Assembly: GCF_900187885.1 (NCBI RefSeq) | Contig: NZ_FYEK01000041.1 | Location: 1 to 39,922 of the forward strand | Origin: Thermoflexus hugenholtzii JAD2 | GTDB lineage: Bacteria > Chloroflexota > Anaerolineae > Thermoflexales > Thermoflexaceae | DNA length: 39,922 bases | Direction: 5' to 3' | Shown here: piece after piece, positions 31,260 through 39,832 of the stretch | How positions within the stretch are numbered: position 1 is the stretch's first letter | Layout of the letters: each line of letters opens with the position of its first letter | Notes under the pieces: generated by a model | The model's database searches: none | The model's input: the letters and a program-made list of their open reading frames with translations, nothing else | What the model was told of the DNA's origin: nothing | Program-made: the position numbers and the translations under genes

Positions 31260-32378
31260 ATGCGGACGCTTCACCTGCGCTTGCCGGAAGCCGATCGCTC
31301 GCATCCGATCCTCATCGACTCCGGCCTCCTGGATCGATGCGGAGAGCTCCTGGTGAGGGCCGGGCTGGGAGGGCCGGTCGCCCTCATCAGCGACGCGATG
31401 GTGATGGCGCATCAGGGGGAGCGGGTGCGACGGGCCCTCCGCCAAGCGGGGATCCCCTTCGTGGAGCTCGTCCTGCCGCCGGGGGAGGAGACCAAAACCC
31501 TCTCCGCCGCCGCCGATCTCTACCGCCAGCTCGTCCGGGCCGGCCTGGGGCGGGACGGGACGCTCCTCGCCGTAGGCGGCGGCGTGATCCTGGACCTGGC
31601 CGGCTTCGTCGCCGCCACGTATATGCGGGGGATCCCTTTCGTCAGCGCGCCCACCACCCTCCTGGCGATGGTGGACGCGGCCATCGGGGGCAAGGTAGGG
31701 GTGGATCTCCCGGAGGGGAAGAACCTGGTGGGGGCCTTCTACCCGCCCCGGCTGCTCCTGATCGACCCCACCGCGCTGGACACCCTCCCGACATCGGAGT
31801 GGCGCCACGGGATGGCGGAGGTGGTGAAAGCCGCCCTCATCGGGGATCCCGCGCTGTGGGAGCAGCTGCGCGCGGCGCCCGCGCGCTGGGCGCAACCGCC
31901 GGAGGGTCGGGAGCGGCTGGAGCTCCTGGAGCGGGCCATCGCCGTGAAGGCGCGGATCGTGGAGCGGGATCCGTGGGAGACGCAGGGGGAGCGCGAGCAG
32001 CTGAACCTGGGACATACTTTCGGGCACGCCTTCGAGCGCCTGAGCGGCTACCGCGTGCCCCACGGGGAGGCCGTGGCCGCCGGCATGCGAGCGGCCGCCG
32101 TCCTCTCGGCGCGGCTGGGCCTGCTGGAGACGCCGGATCTCCCGCATGAGCTGGAGAAGCTCCTCCAGGGGCTGGGATTGCCGACCCGCTGGCAGGCCTG
32201 GCTGTCCGGCTACGGGATCCAGGCGACACCCGAGGAAGTGATCGAGGCGATGGGGACAGACAAGAAGCGCCGAGCGGGGCGCTTGCGCTTCGTGCTCCTT
32301 CACCGGCCCGGCCTCGTGCGCACCTATGGGGATGTGCCGCCGGAAGCGGTGCGCCAGGCCCTGATGGAGACCGCGTGA
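31260..32378 (+). CDS. aroB: 3-dehydroquinate synthase
   Basis: This 372-aa NAD- and zinc-dependent enzyme converts DAHP to 3-dehydroquinate in the shikimate pathway. The NAD site GGGVILDLAGFVAATYMRG, substrate lysines in GGKVGVDLPEGKNLVGAF, and metal ligands Glu (HGMAEVVK) and His (LGHTFGHAFE, RVPHGEAVAAGM) are visible. The usual GGGVVGD is here GGGVILD. It sits 15 bp after alr and 27 bp before a methyltransferase gene. Confidence 0.95.
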   Translation: MRTLHLRLPEADRSHPILIDSGLLDRCGELLVRAGLGGPVALISDAMVMAHQGERVRRALRQAGIPFVELVLPPGEETKTLSAAADLYRQLVRAGLGRDGTLLAVGGGVILDLAGFVAATYMRGIPFVSAPTTLLAMVDAAIGGKVGVDLPEGKNLVGAFYPPRLLLIDPTALDTLPTSEWRHGMAEVVKAALIGDPALWEQLRAAPARWAQPPEGRERLELLERAIAVKARIVERDPWETQGEREQLNLGHTFGHAFERLSGYRVPHGEAVAAGMRAAAVLSARLGLLETPDLPHELEKLLQGLGLPTRWQAWLSGYGIQATPEEVIEAMGTDKKRRAGRLRFVLLHRPGLVRTYGDVPPEAVRQALMETA

Positions 32379-32405
32379 GGTTCGGTTCCCAAGGAAGCGG
32401 AAGCG

Positions 32406-33155
32406 GTGAACTACGAAGCCTTCGCCGAGTTCTACGATCGGTTCTTCGGGGATTTCCTGGACGATCTCGCGTTCTATCAGGGCTACGCCGAGCGGGCCGG
32501 ATCCCCGTTGCTGGAGGTGGGCTGCGGCACCGGCCGGCTCACCGTGCCCCTGGCCGCCGCCGGCTTCCACCTGACCGGTCTGGAGGCCGCGGGGGCGATG
32601 CTGGAGCGGGCCCGGGCGCGGGCGGAGGCCGCCGGCGTGGCCGACCGTATCCGCTGGGTCCAGGGCGACGCGATCCGGGGGATCCCGGATGGCCCTTATC
32701 CCATGGCCTTCATCCCCCTCAACACCTTTCTCCATTTCGACTCCCTGGAGGCCCAGCAGGCGGTCCTGCGCCATCTGCACCGCGCCCTGGAGCCGGGAGG
32801 GTTCCTGCTCCTGGACTGCCTGAACCCGGATGCGGCGTTCCTGGCCGAGCACGGCCAGGTGGTCCTGCGCGGGTGGCAGGAGGAAGGCTCCTCCCTCCTG
32901 CTCTGGTTCGAAGCGCGGCGGGTGGACGCAGCCGCCCAGCGCCTGGAGCTGGTGATCCTGGTGGAGATCCTGAACCCCGATGGGACATGGCGACGCTGGG
33001 CCTTCCCCAGCTCGATGCGTTTCGTGTGGCCCGGGGAGCTGCGGCTTCTGCTGGAAGGATGCGGCTTCACGGTGGAGGCGATGTTCGGGAACTACGACCT
33101 GAGCCCCTATCGCGAGGACAGCCCCCAGATGCTGGTGGTGGCCCGACGACGCTGA
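32406..33155 (+). CDS. SAM-dependent class I methyltransferase
   Basis: This 249-aa protein starts at GTG 32406. Motif I is LLEVGCGTGRLTVPLA, followed by an acidic residue (TGLEAAGAML) for the SAM ribose, a QGDAI motif, and post-motif AFIPLNTFLHF. It resembles the Methyltransf_25/11 group that acts on small molecules or proteins. Substrate unknown. It ends the alr-aroB run; the next gene has its own promoter. Confidence 0.87.
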   Translation: MNYEAFAEFYDRFFGDFLDDLAFYQGYAERAGSPLLEVGCGTGRLTVPLAAAGFHLTGLEAAGAMLERARARAEAAGVADRIRWVQGDAIRGIPDGPYPMAFIPLNTFLHFDSLEAQQAVLRHLHRALEPGGFLLLDCLNPDAAFLAEHGQVVLRGWQEEGSSLLLWFEARRVDAAAQRLELVILVEILNPDGTWRRWAFPSSMRFVWPGELRLLLEGCGFTVEAMFGNYDLSPYREDSPQMLVVARRR

Positions 33156-33194
33156 GCGGAGCCCGCTCGCAGGCGGCTCTTCAGTTTCCCATCA

Positions 33195-33223
33195 TTGAGA
33201 GCCCGTGGGATCCGTGTTACACT
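33195..33223 (+). promoter_or_regulatory. Promoter with GTGTTACAC palindrome before the DtxR-type regulator
   Basis: TTGAGA (33195-33200) and TACACT (33218-33223) are 17 bp apart. GTGTTACAC (33214-33222), a perfect odd-length palindrome, overlaps the -10 box and could be an operator, perhaps for the regulator itself. It is unlike the classical DtxR/IdeR box. Confidence 0.55.
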
Positions 33224-33265
33224 TCCTCTGAAACTTCCGAAAGCCAGGCAGGTCGCCGCCGTTCG

Positions 33266-33973
33266 ATGGAGGATGCGCTGAACCGCCACCATCCGCCCCC
33301 GTCGCCCACCCCGGCGATGCGGGCTTATCTGGCCGAGATCTACCGGCTCGGCGAGGGGGAGCCCGTGCGGGCCACCCAGCTGGCCCGCCGGCTGGACGTC
33401 ACCCTCACCGCGGCCGTCCGCATGCTCAACCGCCTGGAGTCCCACGGCTGGATCCAGCGGACCCGCCACGGGATCCGGTTGACGGAGACGGGGGAACGGG
33501 AGGCGCTGCGAAGCATCCGACGGCATCGCATCCTGGAGGCCTTCCTGAACCGGGTGCTGGGGATCGGATGGGAGGAAGTGCACGCCCTGGCGGATCGCCT
33601 GGACCCGGCGGTGGACGAGGCGCTGTGCGAGCGGATGTATGAGGTAGCCGGCCGCCCGTCCCACTGCCCCCACGGGGATCCCATCCCCACGCCGGAGGGA
33701 TGGATCCCGCCGCTGGGGGACGTTCCCCTAAGCGAGATCCCTATCGGCGCCCGGGGGCGCATCACGCGGGTCAAAACCGAAGATGCCGAACAGCTGCGCT
33801 ATCTGGGCTCCCTCGGGCTGGTCCCCGGCGTCCCCTTCGAGCTGGTCGCCCGGGCGCCCTTCAACGGCCCCCTGCGGCTCCGGCTCCCGCAGCATGATGT
33901 GATCATCGGGCCTGAGCTGGCCCAGCACCTGCGGGTGATCCTGGAGCCGGAGCCCTCCGGGGCCTCCTCCTGA
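33266..33973 (+). CDS. DtxR/MntR-family metal-dependent repressor with FeoA-like domain
   Basis: This 235-aa regulator has an N-terminal winged helix (AMRAYLAEIYRLGEGEPVRATQLARRLDVTLTAAVRMLNRLESHGWI). A metal-binding and dimerisation domain follows (RRHRILEAFLNRVLGIGWEEVHALADRLD, then SHCPHGDPIPTPEG), and a C-terminal FeoA/SH3-like domain (IPIGARGRITRVKTEDAEQLRYLGSLGLVPG) ends it. Family members sense Fe(II) or Mn(II). ATG 33266 is inferred from homology; the ribosome site (GCAGG) is weak, so another start nearby is possible. It is the first gene of a co-directional run up to the glycosyltransferase, but no iron transporter is adjacent. Confidence 0.9.
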   Translation: MEDALNRHHPPPSPTPAMRAYLAEIYRLGEGEPVRATQLARRLDVTLTAAVRMLNRLESHGWIQRTRHGIRLTETGEREALRSIRRHRILEAFLNRVLGIGWEEVHALADRLDPAVDEALCERMYEVAGRPSHCPHGDPIPTPEGWIPPLGDVPLSEIPIGARGRITRVKTEDAEQLRYLGSLGLVPGVPFELVARAPFNGPLRLRLPQHDVIIGPELAQHLRVILEPEPSGASS

Positions 33974-33993
33974 ATTCCCCCTCGGAGGTGACC

Positions 33994-34860
33994 ATGATCC
34001 CACCTCGCCGGCTCCTCATTGAGGATCGGGGGCTTCCCCTCCATCTCACCCTCTACGAGGCGGAGCCGGGGGCGCCGACCCTGATCTTCGTCCACGGGAT
34101 GACCGCCCACGTCGGTTTCTACACGGAGATGATCCCGGGCCGCGATTACCTGCGCGCCCTCGCGGAGGCCGGCTTCCACATCATCGGCCTGGATCTCCAG
34201 GGCCACGGCCGGAGCGGAGGGCGACGCGGGGATTTCACCTACGCGGACGCCATCCGCAATATCCGTCGTGCGGTGGACTTCGCGCTCACGCATTATGGTG
34301 GGCCGGTGGGGATCACCGGCTCGAGCATGGGCGGCATCCTGGCCTTCTACGCCGCCCTGGAGGAGCCCCGCATCCGTGCCGCGGTGTGCCACAACGTGCT
34401 GGACCTGCGGGACATCCGCCCCGCCCTCTACCTGCGCCGCCATTTCGTCCTGGTGCCCCTGGCCCGGGCGGCGCGGCCGCTGCGGGGGATCCTGGGTGGG
34501 CTGCCGGTGCCGGTGCGCGCGTTCCTGGAGCCCTCCCACGTCTTCGAGCGGCCGGAGAACCTCCGGCGCTGGCAGGCGGACCCCCTCTGCGTGTGGGCTT
34601 ACCGGCTGCGGACGTGGCTTTCGGTTTTCCTGGATCCTTCGGACAAGCCGCCCATCGAGGCCATGGCCACGCCGGTCCGCATCCTGGTCGGGGAGCGGGA
34701 TCGGATCCTTTCCGCCGATCTCCACCGGGATTTCGCCGCGCGGCTGCGATGCCGTAAAGATCTGGTGATCCTGCCGGGAGCAGGCCACATGCTCCCGCTG
34801 GAGTATCTCGAGCAAACCGTCCCGCTAGTAGCCGAGTGGTTCCGGGAACACCTGCGTTGA
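33994..34860 (+). CDS. Alpha/beta hydrolase
   Basis: This 288-aa protein has the oxyanion-side HGM motif (IFVHGMTAHVGFY), a nucleophile elbow GSSMGG, a probable catalytic Asp in VGERDRIL and His in GAGHMLPLEY. It looks like the monoacylglycerol-lipase/lysophospholipase group (GLDLQGHGRSGG). ATG 33994 has GGAGG seven bases upstream and is preferred to GTG 33988. It lies 20 bp after the DtxR-type gene. Confidence 0.85.
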   Translation: MIPPRRLLIEDRGLPLHLTLYEAEPGAPTLIFVHGMTAHVGFYTEMIPGRDYLRALAEAGFHIIGLDLQGHGRSGGRRGDFTYADAIRNIRRAVDFALTHYGGPVGITGSSMGGILAFYAALEEPRIRAAVCHNVLDLRDIRPALYLRRHFVLVPLARAARPLRGILGGLPVPVRAFLEPSHVFERPENLRRWQADPLCVWAYRLRTWLSVFLDPSDKPPIEAMATPVRILVGERDRILSADLHRDFAARLRCRKDLVILPGAGHMLPLEYLEQTVPLVAEWFREHLR

Positions 34861-34874
34861 AGGACAACCCTTCG

Positions 34875-35687
34875 ATGGAGATCCGGGTGGCGGTCAAAGG
34901 AGGAGGCGATCTGGGGACGGGGGCCATCCTGCGGCTCCACCGAGCTGGCTTCCGGGTCTGGGTCACGGAGCTTCCGCAACCCCTGGCCATCCGCCGGGCG
35001 GTGGCGGTGGCCAGCGCGGTCTATGAGGGCGCCATTTCCATCGAGGGCCACACCGCCCGGCGCGTGGAGGACCCTGAGATGTTCCCCCTCCTCTGGGCCC
35101 GGGGGGAGATCCCGGTCCTGGTGGATCCGCTGGGGGACAGCATCCGGCAACTCCGGCCGGAGGTGGTCGTGGACGCGATCATGGCCAAGCGCAACACCGG
35201 CACCGCCATCACCGACGCGCCGGTGGTGGTGGCCCTGGGGCCGGGCTTCATCGCCGGGGTGGATTGCCATGCTGTGGTCGAGACGGCCCGTGGCCACGAC
35301 CTGGGACGGGTCTACTACCAGGGGAGCGCCCTCCCCGACACCGGGATCCCCGGCCCCATCGGCGGCCATGATGTCCTGCGGGTCCTGCGAGCCCCCCGGG
35401 CCGGGCGCTTCCGGGCGATCCGTCGCATCGGAGACCGCGTGGAGGCGGGGGAGATCGTGGCCTATGTGGAGGAAGAACCCGTCCGGACGGCCATCGCCGG
35501 GGTGCTGCGGGGGATCCTGGCCGACGGCCTGGAGGTGGTCCCTGGGATGAAAGTGGGGGACGTCGACCCCCGGGCGGAGGTTCGGCATTGCTTCACCGTA
35601 TCCGACAAGGCATGGGCGGTCGGGGGTGGTGTGCTGGAGGCGGTGCTCTGCCTTCTGCGGGCGCGGGGCATGTTGCCGTGGGCGTGA
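34875..35687 (+). CDS. yqeB: YqeB/EF2563-family protein (linked to selenium-dependent molybdenum hydroxylases)
   Basis: This 270-aa protein opens VAVKGGGDLGTGAILRLHRAGF, a Rossmann-like signature of the EF2563/YqeB family, and has TELPQPLAIRRAVAVASAVYEG and IMAKRNTGTAITDAPVVVALGPGF. The family is named for co-occurrence with selenium-dependent molybdenum hydroxylase genes; its biochemical role is not settled. ATG 34875 was chosen because the frame upstream overlaps the hydrolase gene. No molybdenum or selenium genes lie beside it here. Its neighbours are an alpha/beta hydrolase and a Rieske ferredoxin. Confidence 0.85.
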   Translation: MEIRVAVKGGGDLGTGAILRLHRAGFRVWVTELPQPLAIRRAVAVASAVYEGAISIEGHTARRVEDPEMFPLLWARGEIPVLVDPLGDSIRQLRPEVVVDAIMAKRNTGTAITDAPVVVALGPGFIAGVDCHAVVETARGHDLGRVYYQGSALPDTGIPGPIGGHDVLRVLRAPRAGRFRAIRRIGDRVEAGEIVAYVEEEPVRTAIAGVLRGILADGLEVVPGMKVGDVDPRAEVRHCFTVSDKAWAVGGGVLEAVLCLLRARGMLPWA

Positions 35688-35713
35688 GCGATCCTCGTAT
35701 CCGGAGGCACGCG

Positions 35714-36034
35714 ATGTGGATCCGTGTGGCCGCTCTGGAGGAGATCCCAGTGGGCTCGGCGAAGGTGTTCACGGTGGAGGGCCGGCGGATCGCCCTGACC
35801 CGGGTGGGAGATCAAGTGTTCGCGTTCGGGGATGTGTGCACGCATGATGATGGCCCCCTGGCGGAGGGGAAGTTGGAAGGCTATGTCATCCAGTGCCCGC
35901 GCCATGGGGCCCGCTTTGACATCCGGACCGGCCGGGTCCTCCGGCTGCCCGCTGTGGTCCCCATCCCGGTCTATGAGGTTCGGGTGGACGCCGAGGGCGT
36001 GTGGGTGAACCCGGAGCCGATGCGAGGTCGTTGA
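35714..36034 (+). CDS. Rieske-type ferredoxin (NirD/dioxygenase-ferredoxin-like)
   Basis: The 106-aa soluble protein has the cluster ligands in VCTHDDGPLAEG and CPRHGARFD. It lacks the disulfide cysteines of bc-complex Rieske proteins, so it belongs to the low-potential ferredoxin type that feeds oxygenases or reductases. ATG 35714 follows GGAGG. No partner oxygenase is adjacent; nagA starts one base after its stop. Confidence 0.9.
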   Translation: MWIRVAALEEIPVGSAKVFTVEGRRIALTRVGDQVFAFGDVCTHDDGPLAEGKLEGYVIQCPRHGARFDIRTGRVLRLPAVVPIPVYEVRVDAEGVWVNPEPMRGR

Positions 36035-36035
36035 G

Positions 36036-37187
36036 ATGAACGGGACGGTGGTGGCCATCCTGCACGCGGATCTTTACACCCCCACCCGGCGCATCCCGGA
36101 TGGAGCGATCGTGTTCGGAGATGGGCGGATCCTGGCCCTGGGCCCCACGCGGGAGGTGGAGATCCCAACGGGGGCCCGCCGCATCGACGCCGGGGGTCGG
36201 CCGGTCACGCCCGGCCTGATCGATCTCCACCTGCACGGCGTGGAGGGCCGGGACATGTTCGGGCCGGAGCTGGCGGAGGCCGCGCGGCGGCTCCCCCGCT
36301 ACGGCGTCACCGCCTTCGTCCCCACCACCCTGACCCTCCCCGAAGCGGAGGTCCTGGAGCGGCTGCAGGCCATGGCCCGGGTGATCCAGGCCCCGCCGCC
36401 CGGGGCCCGCATCCTCGGGATCCACATCGAGGGCCCGCACCTTTCGCCGAAGCGCCCGGGGATGGCCAACCCGGCCTGGTTTCGGCCGCTGACCCCGGAG
36501 GCGGTGGCCCGCTATCAGGAGGCGGCCGGCGGGCACATCCTCCTCTGGACCTTCGCGCCGGAGGAGGGGGAGGCGATGGCCGCCATCCCAACTCTAAAGG
36601 CTTATGGGATCATCCCGGTGATCGGGCACAGCGACGCCACCTACGAGCAGGCGATGGAGGCCATCCGCCGGGGCGTCCGGCAGGTGACCCATTTCTTCAA
36701 CGCCATGCGGCCCTTCCACCATCGGGAGCCGGGCCTGTTTGCGGCCGCCCTCCTGGAGCCCGGGGTGATCGCCCAGGTGATCGCCGACGGGCACCACGTG
36801 CATCCAGCGGCCCTCCGGCTGCTGTTTCGGGTCAAGGGGGCCGCAGAGGTGGCCCTGATCAGCGACGCCGCCCCCTTGGCCGGCCTGCCGCCGGGGCGTT
36901 ACACCTGGCTGGGCTACGAGGTGATCGTGGCCGATGGGCGTTGTCAGACCCCGGAGGGCGCCCTGGCGGGCTCGGTCGCCCTGATGAACGAGGGCCTGCG
37001 GGTGCTGATCGAAGAGGCCGGCATTGATCCCCTCGACGCGGTGCGCAGCGCCACTCTCACCCCCGCCCGTGCCCTGGGGCTGCGGGGGCTGGGCCAGCTC
37101 CGCCGCGGCGCCTTCGCCGACCTGGTCCTGTGGGAGTGCTGGGGAAGGCCCGGGGCCGTCTGGATCCACGGGGAGCAGGTGGTGTAA
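36036..37187 (+). CDS. nagA: N-acetylglucosamine-6-phosphate deacetylase
   Basis: This 383-aa amidohydrolase removes acetate from GlcNAc-6-phosphate, for cell-wall amino-sugar recycling. Seen are LIDLHLHGVEGRDMF, metal Glu in GIHIEGPHLSPKRPGM, His in VIGHSDATYEQ, substrate-binding THFFNAMRPFHHREPG, DGHHVHP and catalytic Asp in LISDAAPLAG. ATG 36036 follows the ferredoxin stop by one base, which suggests coupled translation. Confidence 0.94.
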   Translation: MNGTVVAILHADLYTPTRRIPDGAIVFGDGRILALGPTREVEIPTGARRIDAGGRPVTPGLIDLHLHGVEGRDMFGPELAEAARRLPRYGVTAFVPTTLTLPEAEVLERLQAMARVIQAPPPGARILGIHIEGPHLSPKRPGMANPAWFRPLTPEAVARYQEAAGGHILLWTFAPEEGEAMAAIPTLKAYGIIPVIGHSDATYEQAMEAIRRGVRQVTHFFNAMRPFHHREPGLFAAALLEPGVIAQVIADGHHVHPAALRLLFRVKGAAEVALISDAAPLAGLPPGRYTWLGYEVIVADGRCQTPEGALAGSVALMNEGLRVLIEEAGIDPLDAVRSATLTPARALGLRGLGQLRRGAFADLVLWECWGRPGAVWIHGEQVV

Positions 37188-37238
37188 GATGGGCGTCGGC
37201 TCCATCCCCGGACGAGATCCTCAAGCGGGGAGAGGACC

Positions 37239-38054
37239 GTGACCGCTCGTGCGGCGATCCACGACCTGGACCTGGATCGCTGGGAGGAATACGAGGACAT
37301 CCTCACGGACAGCCTGTGGCTGCTGGGGCCCCGGGCGAACCATGGCATGCACACCCCGGAATACTGGGGGAATTTCGTCCCGCAGATCCCCTATCAGGCC
37401 ATGCGCCGCTTCACCCGGCGGGGGGATCTGGTCCTGGATCCCTTCATGGGCCTGGGCACCACTCTCATCGAGGCCAAGCGCCTGGGCCGCCACGCCATCG
37501 GGGTGGAGCTGGTCCCCGGAGTAGCCAAACGGGCCCGCCAGCTGGTCCGCCGTGAGAGCAACCCTTACGGGGTCCAGACCGAGATCCTGATGGGGGACAG
37601 CGCGGATCCCGCCACGGCGGAGCGGGTGCGGGAGGTGATGGCGCGCTGGGGGTTCTCGGGGGCTCAACTTCTGATCCTGCATCCGCCCTACCACGACATC
37701 ATCCGGTTCAGCGAGGACCCGCGGGATCTCTCCAACGCCCCCACGGAGGAGGCGTTCTACGCGGCCTTCGAGCGGGTGGTGGCGAACTTCGCCCCCCTGC
37801 TGGAGCCGGGTCGCTTCCTGGTGCTGGTGATCGGGGACAAATACGCCCGGGGGGAGTGGATCCCCCTGGGCTTCCGGACGATGGAGCGCGTGCTGCGCCA
37901 TGGGTTCCGCCTCAAAAGCATCTGCGTCAAAGACATCCAGGAAAACCGGGGCAAGCGAGGCCAGCATCACCTGTGGCGATATCGCGCCCTGAAGGGGCGC
38001 TTCTATATCTTCAAGCACGAATACGTCATGTTCTTCGAACGACGAGGAAGGTAA
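37239..38054 (+). CDS. DNA methyltransferase (N4-cytosine/N6-adenine, N4_N6 type)
   Basis: This 271-aa protein starts at GTG 37239 behind GGAGAGGA. The SAM-site motif DPFMGLGTTLIEAKRLGR (67-84) comes before the catalytic HPPYHD (148-153, in the position of S/DPPY). That order is the reverse of most beta-class enzymes, where PPY comes first. There is no neighbouring nuclease, so it is an orphan or regulatory methyltransferase; an RNA target cannot be excluded. The HAD gene begins 9 bp after it. Confidence 0.85.
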   Translation: MTARAAIHDLDLDRWEEYEDILTDSLWLLGPRANHGMHTPEYWGNFVPQIPYQAMRRFTRRGDLVLDPFMGLGTTLIEAKRLGRHAIGVELVPGVAKRARQLVRRESNPYGVQTEILMGDSADPATAERVREVMARWGFSGAQLLILHPPYHDIIRFSEDPRDLSNAPTEEAFYAAFERVVANFAPLLEPGRFLVLVIGDKYARGEWIPLGFRTMERVLRHGFRLKSICVKDIQENRGKRGQHHLWRYRALKGRFYIFKHEYVMFFERRGR

Positions 38055-38063
38055 GGGGGAACG

Positions 38064-38732
38064 ATGAGCCGAGGCCCGGCGTTCCTGTTCGATCTGGATG
38101 GCACGCTGGTGGACAGCGTGTATCAGCACGTGCTGGCGTGGCGGGAGGCTCTGGAGGCGGTGGGGATCTCCCTCTCCGTCTGGCGGATCCACCGCCGCAT
38201 CGGCATGAGCGGGGGGCTGCTGTTGCGGGCCCTGCTGCGGGAGACCGGGCGGGAGGTAACGTCGGAGGAGGTCCAGCGGATCCAGCAGCAACACGCGGAG
38301 GCCTTCGCCCGGCTGCTCCCCCAGGTGCGCCCGCTCCCGGGGGCCCGGGAGCTCCTCGAAGCCCTCACCCGGGCCGGCATCCCCTGGGCCATCGCCACCA
38401 GCGGCCGCCGCGACGTGGCCCGCCCCCTTCTGGAGCTATTGGGAGTCGATGAGGGGATCCCGGTGATCACCCGGGAAGATGTGCCATACGCCAAGCCGGA
38501 CCCCGATCTCTTCCTCGCGGCGGCGGCCCGCCTGGGGATCCCCATCGCCGAATGCATTGTCGTGGGCGACAGCGTCTGGGATCTGCTGGCCGCGCGACGG
38601 GCAGGCGCCCTAAGCGTGGGCCTGCTGTCGGGCGGCTACGGCCGGGAGGAATTAGAGCGGGCCGGCGCTTATCGCGTGTATGAGGATCCGGCGGATCTGC
38701 TGCGCCACCTGGACGAGGTGGGCGTTCGCTGA
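38064..38732 (+). CDS. HAD-superfamily phosphatase (PGP/beta-PGM-like)
   Basis: This 222-aa protein has HAD motif I FLFDLDGTLVDS (Asp10, Asp12), motif II IATSG, motif III Lys in YAKPDPDLF and motif IV VVGDSVWDLLAARRAG. A helical cap (residues 18-85) puts it in subfamily I, with phosphoglycolate phosphatases and beta-phosphoglucomutases. Substrate unclear. Confidence 0.88.
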   Translation: MSRGPAFLFDLDGTLVDSVYQHVLAWREALEAVGISLSVWRIHRRIGMSGGLLLRALLRETGREVTSEEVQRIQQQHAEAFARLLPQVRPLPGARELLEALTRAGIPWAIATSGRRDVARPLLELLGVDEGIPVITREDVPYAKPDPDLFLAAAARLGIPIAECIVVGDSVWDLLAARRAGALSVGLLSGGYGREELERAGAYRVYEDPADLLRHLDEVGVR

Positions 38733-38740
38733 GCCGGGCG

Positions 38741-39811
38741 ATGCGGATCGGCATCGACGTCCAGGCCACACGGGGGCAGAGGACCGGCATCGGCGTTTAC
38801 GCGGACCAGCTGCTCCGGGCACTCCTCCGGGTGGCCCCCCATCACGAATACGTGCCTTTGTCATGGGAACGGGAAGGGGAGCTGCGCACCGACCAGCGGC
38901 TGCGCTGGCAGCAGTGGCTGTTGCCCCGGCGGGCCCGCGCCGCCGGCGTGGATCTGCTGCACGTGCCGGGGTTCGACGCCCCGCGCTGGCGGCCCTGCCC
39001 GGTGGTCCTGACCGTCCATGACCTCATCGGCCTGCTGTTCCCGGAGCAGCTCCCGCCCATCTCCCGCCTCTACTGGGCCGGGTGGCTGCCCCGCAGCCTG
39101 CGCTGGGCCGACCACCTGATCGCCGACTCTTCGCACACCGCCCGGGATCTGGAACGCCGGCTGGGGATCCCCCCGGAACGGATCACCGTGATCCCCCTGG
39201 GGGTGGATGAGCGCTTCCATCCCGAGATCCCCCCGGAGGCCCGGGAGGCGGCCCGACGGAAATACGGCCTGGCCTTCCCGGTGATCCTCTACGTGGGGAC
39301 TCTCGGGCCGCGCAAGGGGCTGGACACCCTGGTAGCGGCCTTCGGGCGGATCGCCGGTCGCATCCCCCATCATCTGGTCCTGGCCGGAAAGCCCGGCTGG
39401 TGGGTCGATCGGCTGCTTCGGGAGATCCGGGCCCTGGGGCTGACGGAGCGCGTGCATCTTTTGGGATATGTCCCGGAGGAGGACCTGCCCGCCCTCTACC
39501 GCCTGGCGGACGTGTTCGTGTATCCCTCGCGGTATGAGGGTTTCGGGCTGCCTCCGCTGGAGGCGATGGCATGCGGGACGCCCGTAGTGTGCGCGGACGC
39601 GGCCAGCCTGCCCGAGGTCGTGGGGGACGCCGCCCTGCGGGTCCCGCCGGGGGATCCCGAGGCCTGGGCGGCGGCCCTCCTCCGGGTCCTGGAGGACGAA
39701 TCCCTGCGCCGGCGCCTGCAGGCGGAGGGGCCGACGCAGGCCCGACGGTTCACCTGGGAGGAGACCGCCCGGCGCACCGTCCGCGTCTACGAACAGGTGG
39801 CCGGCCGTTGA
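38741..39811 (+). CDS. Glycosyltransferase family 4
   Basis: This 356-aa GT-B enzyme has an N-terminal acceptor domain (GIDVQATRGQRTGIGVYADQLL) and the C-terminal donor domain with YVGTLGPRKGLDTLVAAF. The E-x7-E type motif is EGFGLPPLEAMACGTPVV, which binds a nucleotide-sugar. It probably builds a surface polysaccharide or glycolipid. It begins 8 bp after the HAD gene, ending a tightly packed run. Confidence 0.92.
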   Translation: MRIGIDVQATRGQRTGIGVYADQLLRALLRVAPHHEYVPLSWEREGELRTDQRLRWQQWLLPRRARAAGVDLLHVPGFDAPRWRPCPVVLTVHDLIGLLFPEQLPPISRLYWAGWLPRSLRWADHLIADSSHTARDLERRLGIPPERITVIPLGVDERFHPEIPPEAREAARRKYGLAFPVILYVGTLGPRKGLDTLVAAFGRIAGRIPHHLVLAGKPGWWVDRLLREIRALGLTERVHLLGYVPEEDLPALYRLADVFVYPSRYEGFGLPPLEAMACGTPVVCADAASLPEVVGDAALRVPPGDPEAWAAALLRVLEDESLRRRLQAEGPTQARRFTWEETARRTVRVYEQVAGR

Positions 39812-39832
39812 TAGAAGACTGCGCTCCGCTTC

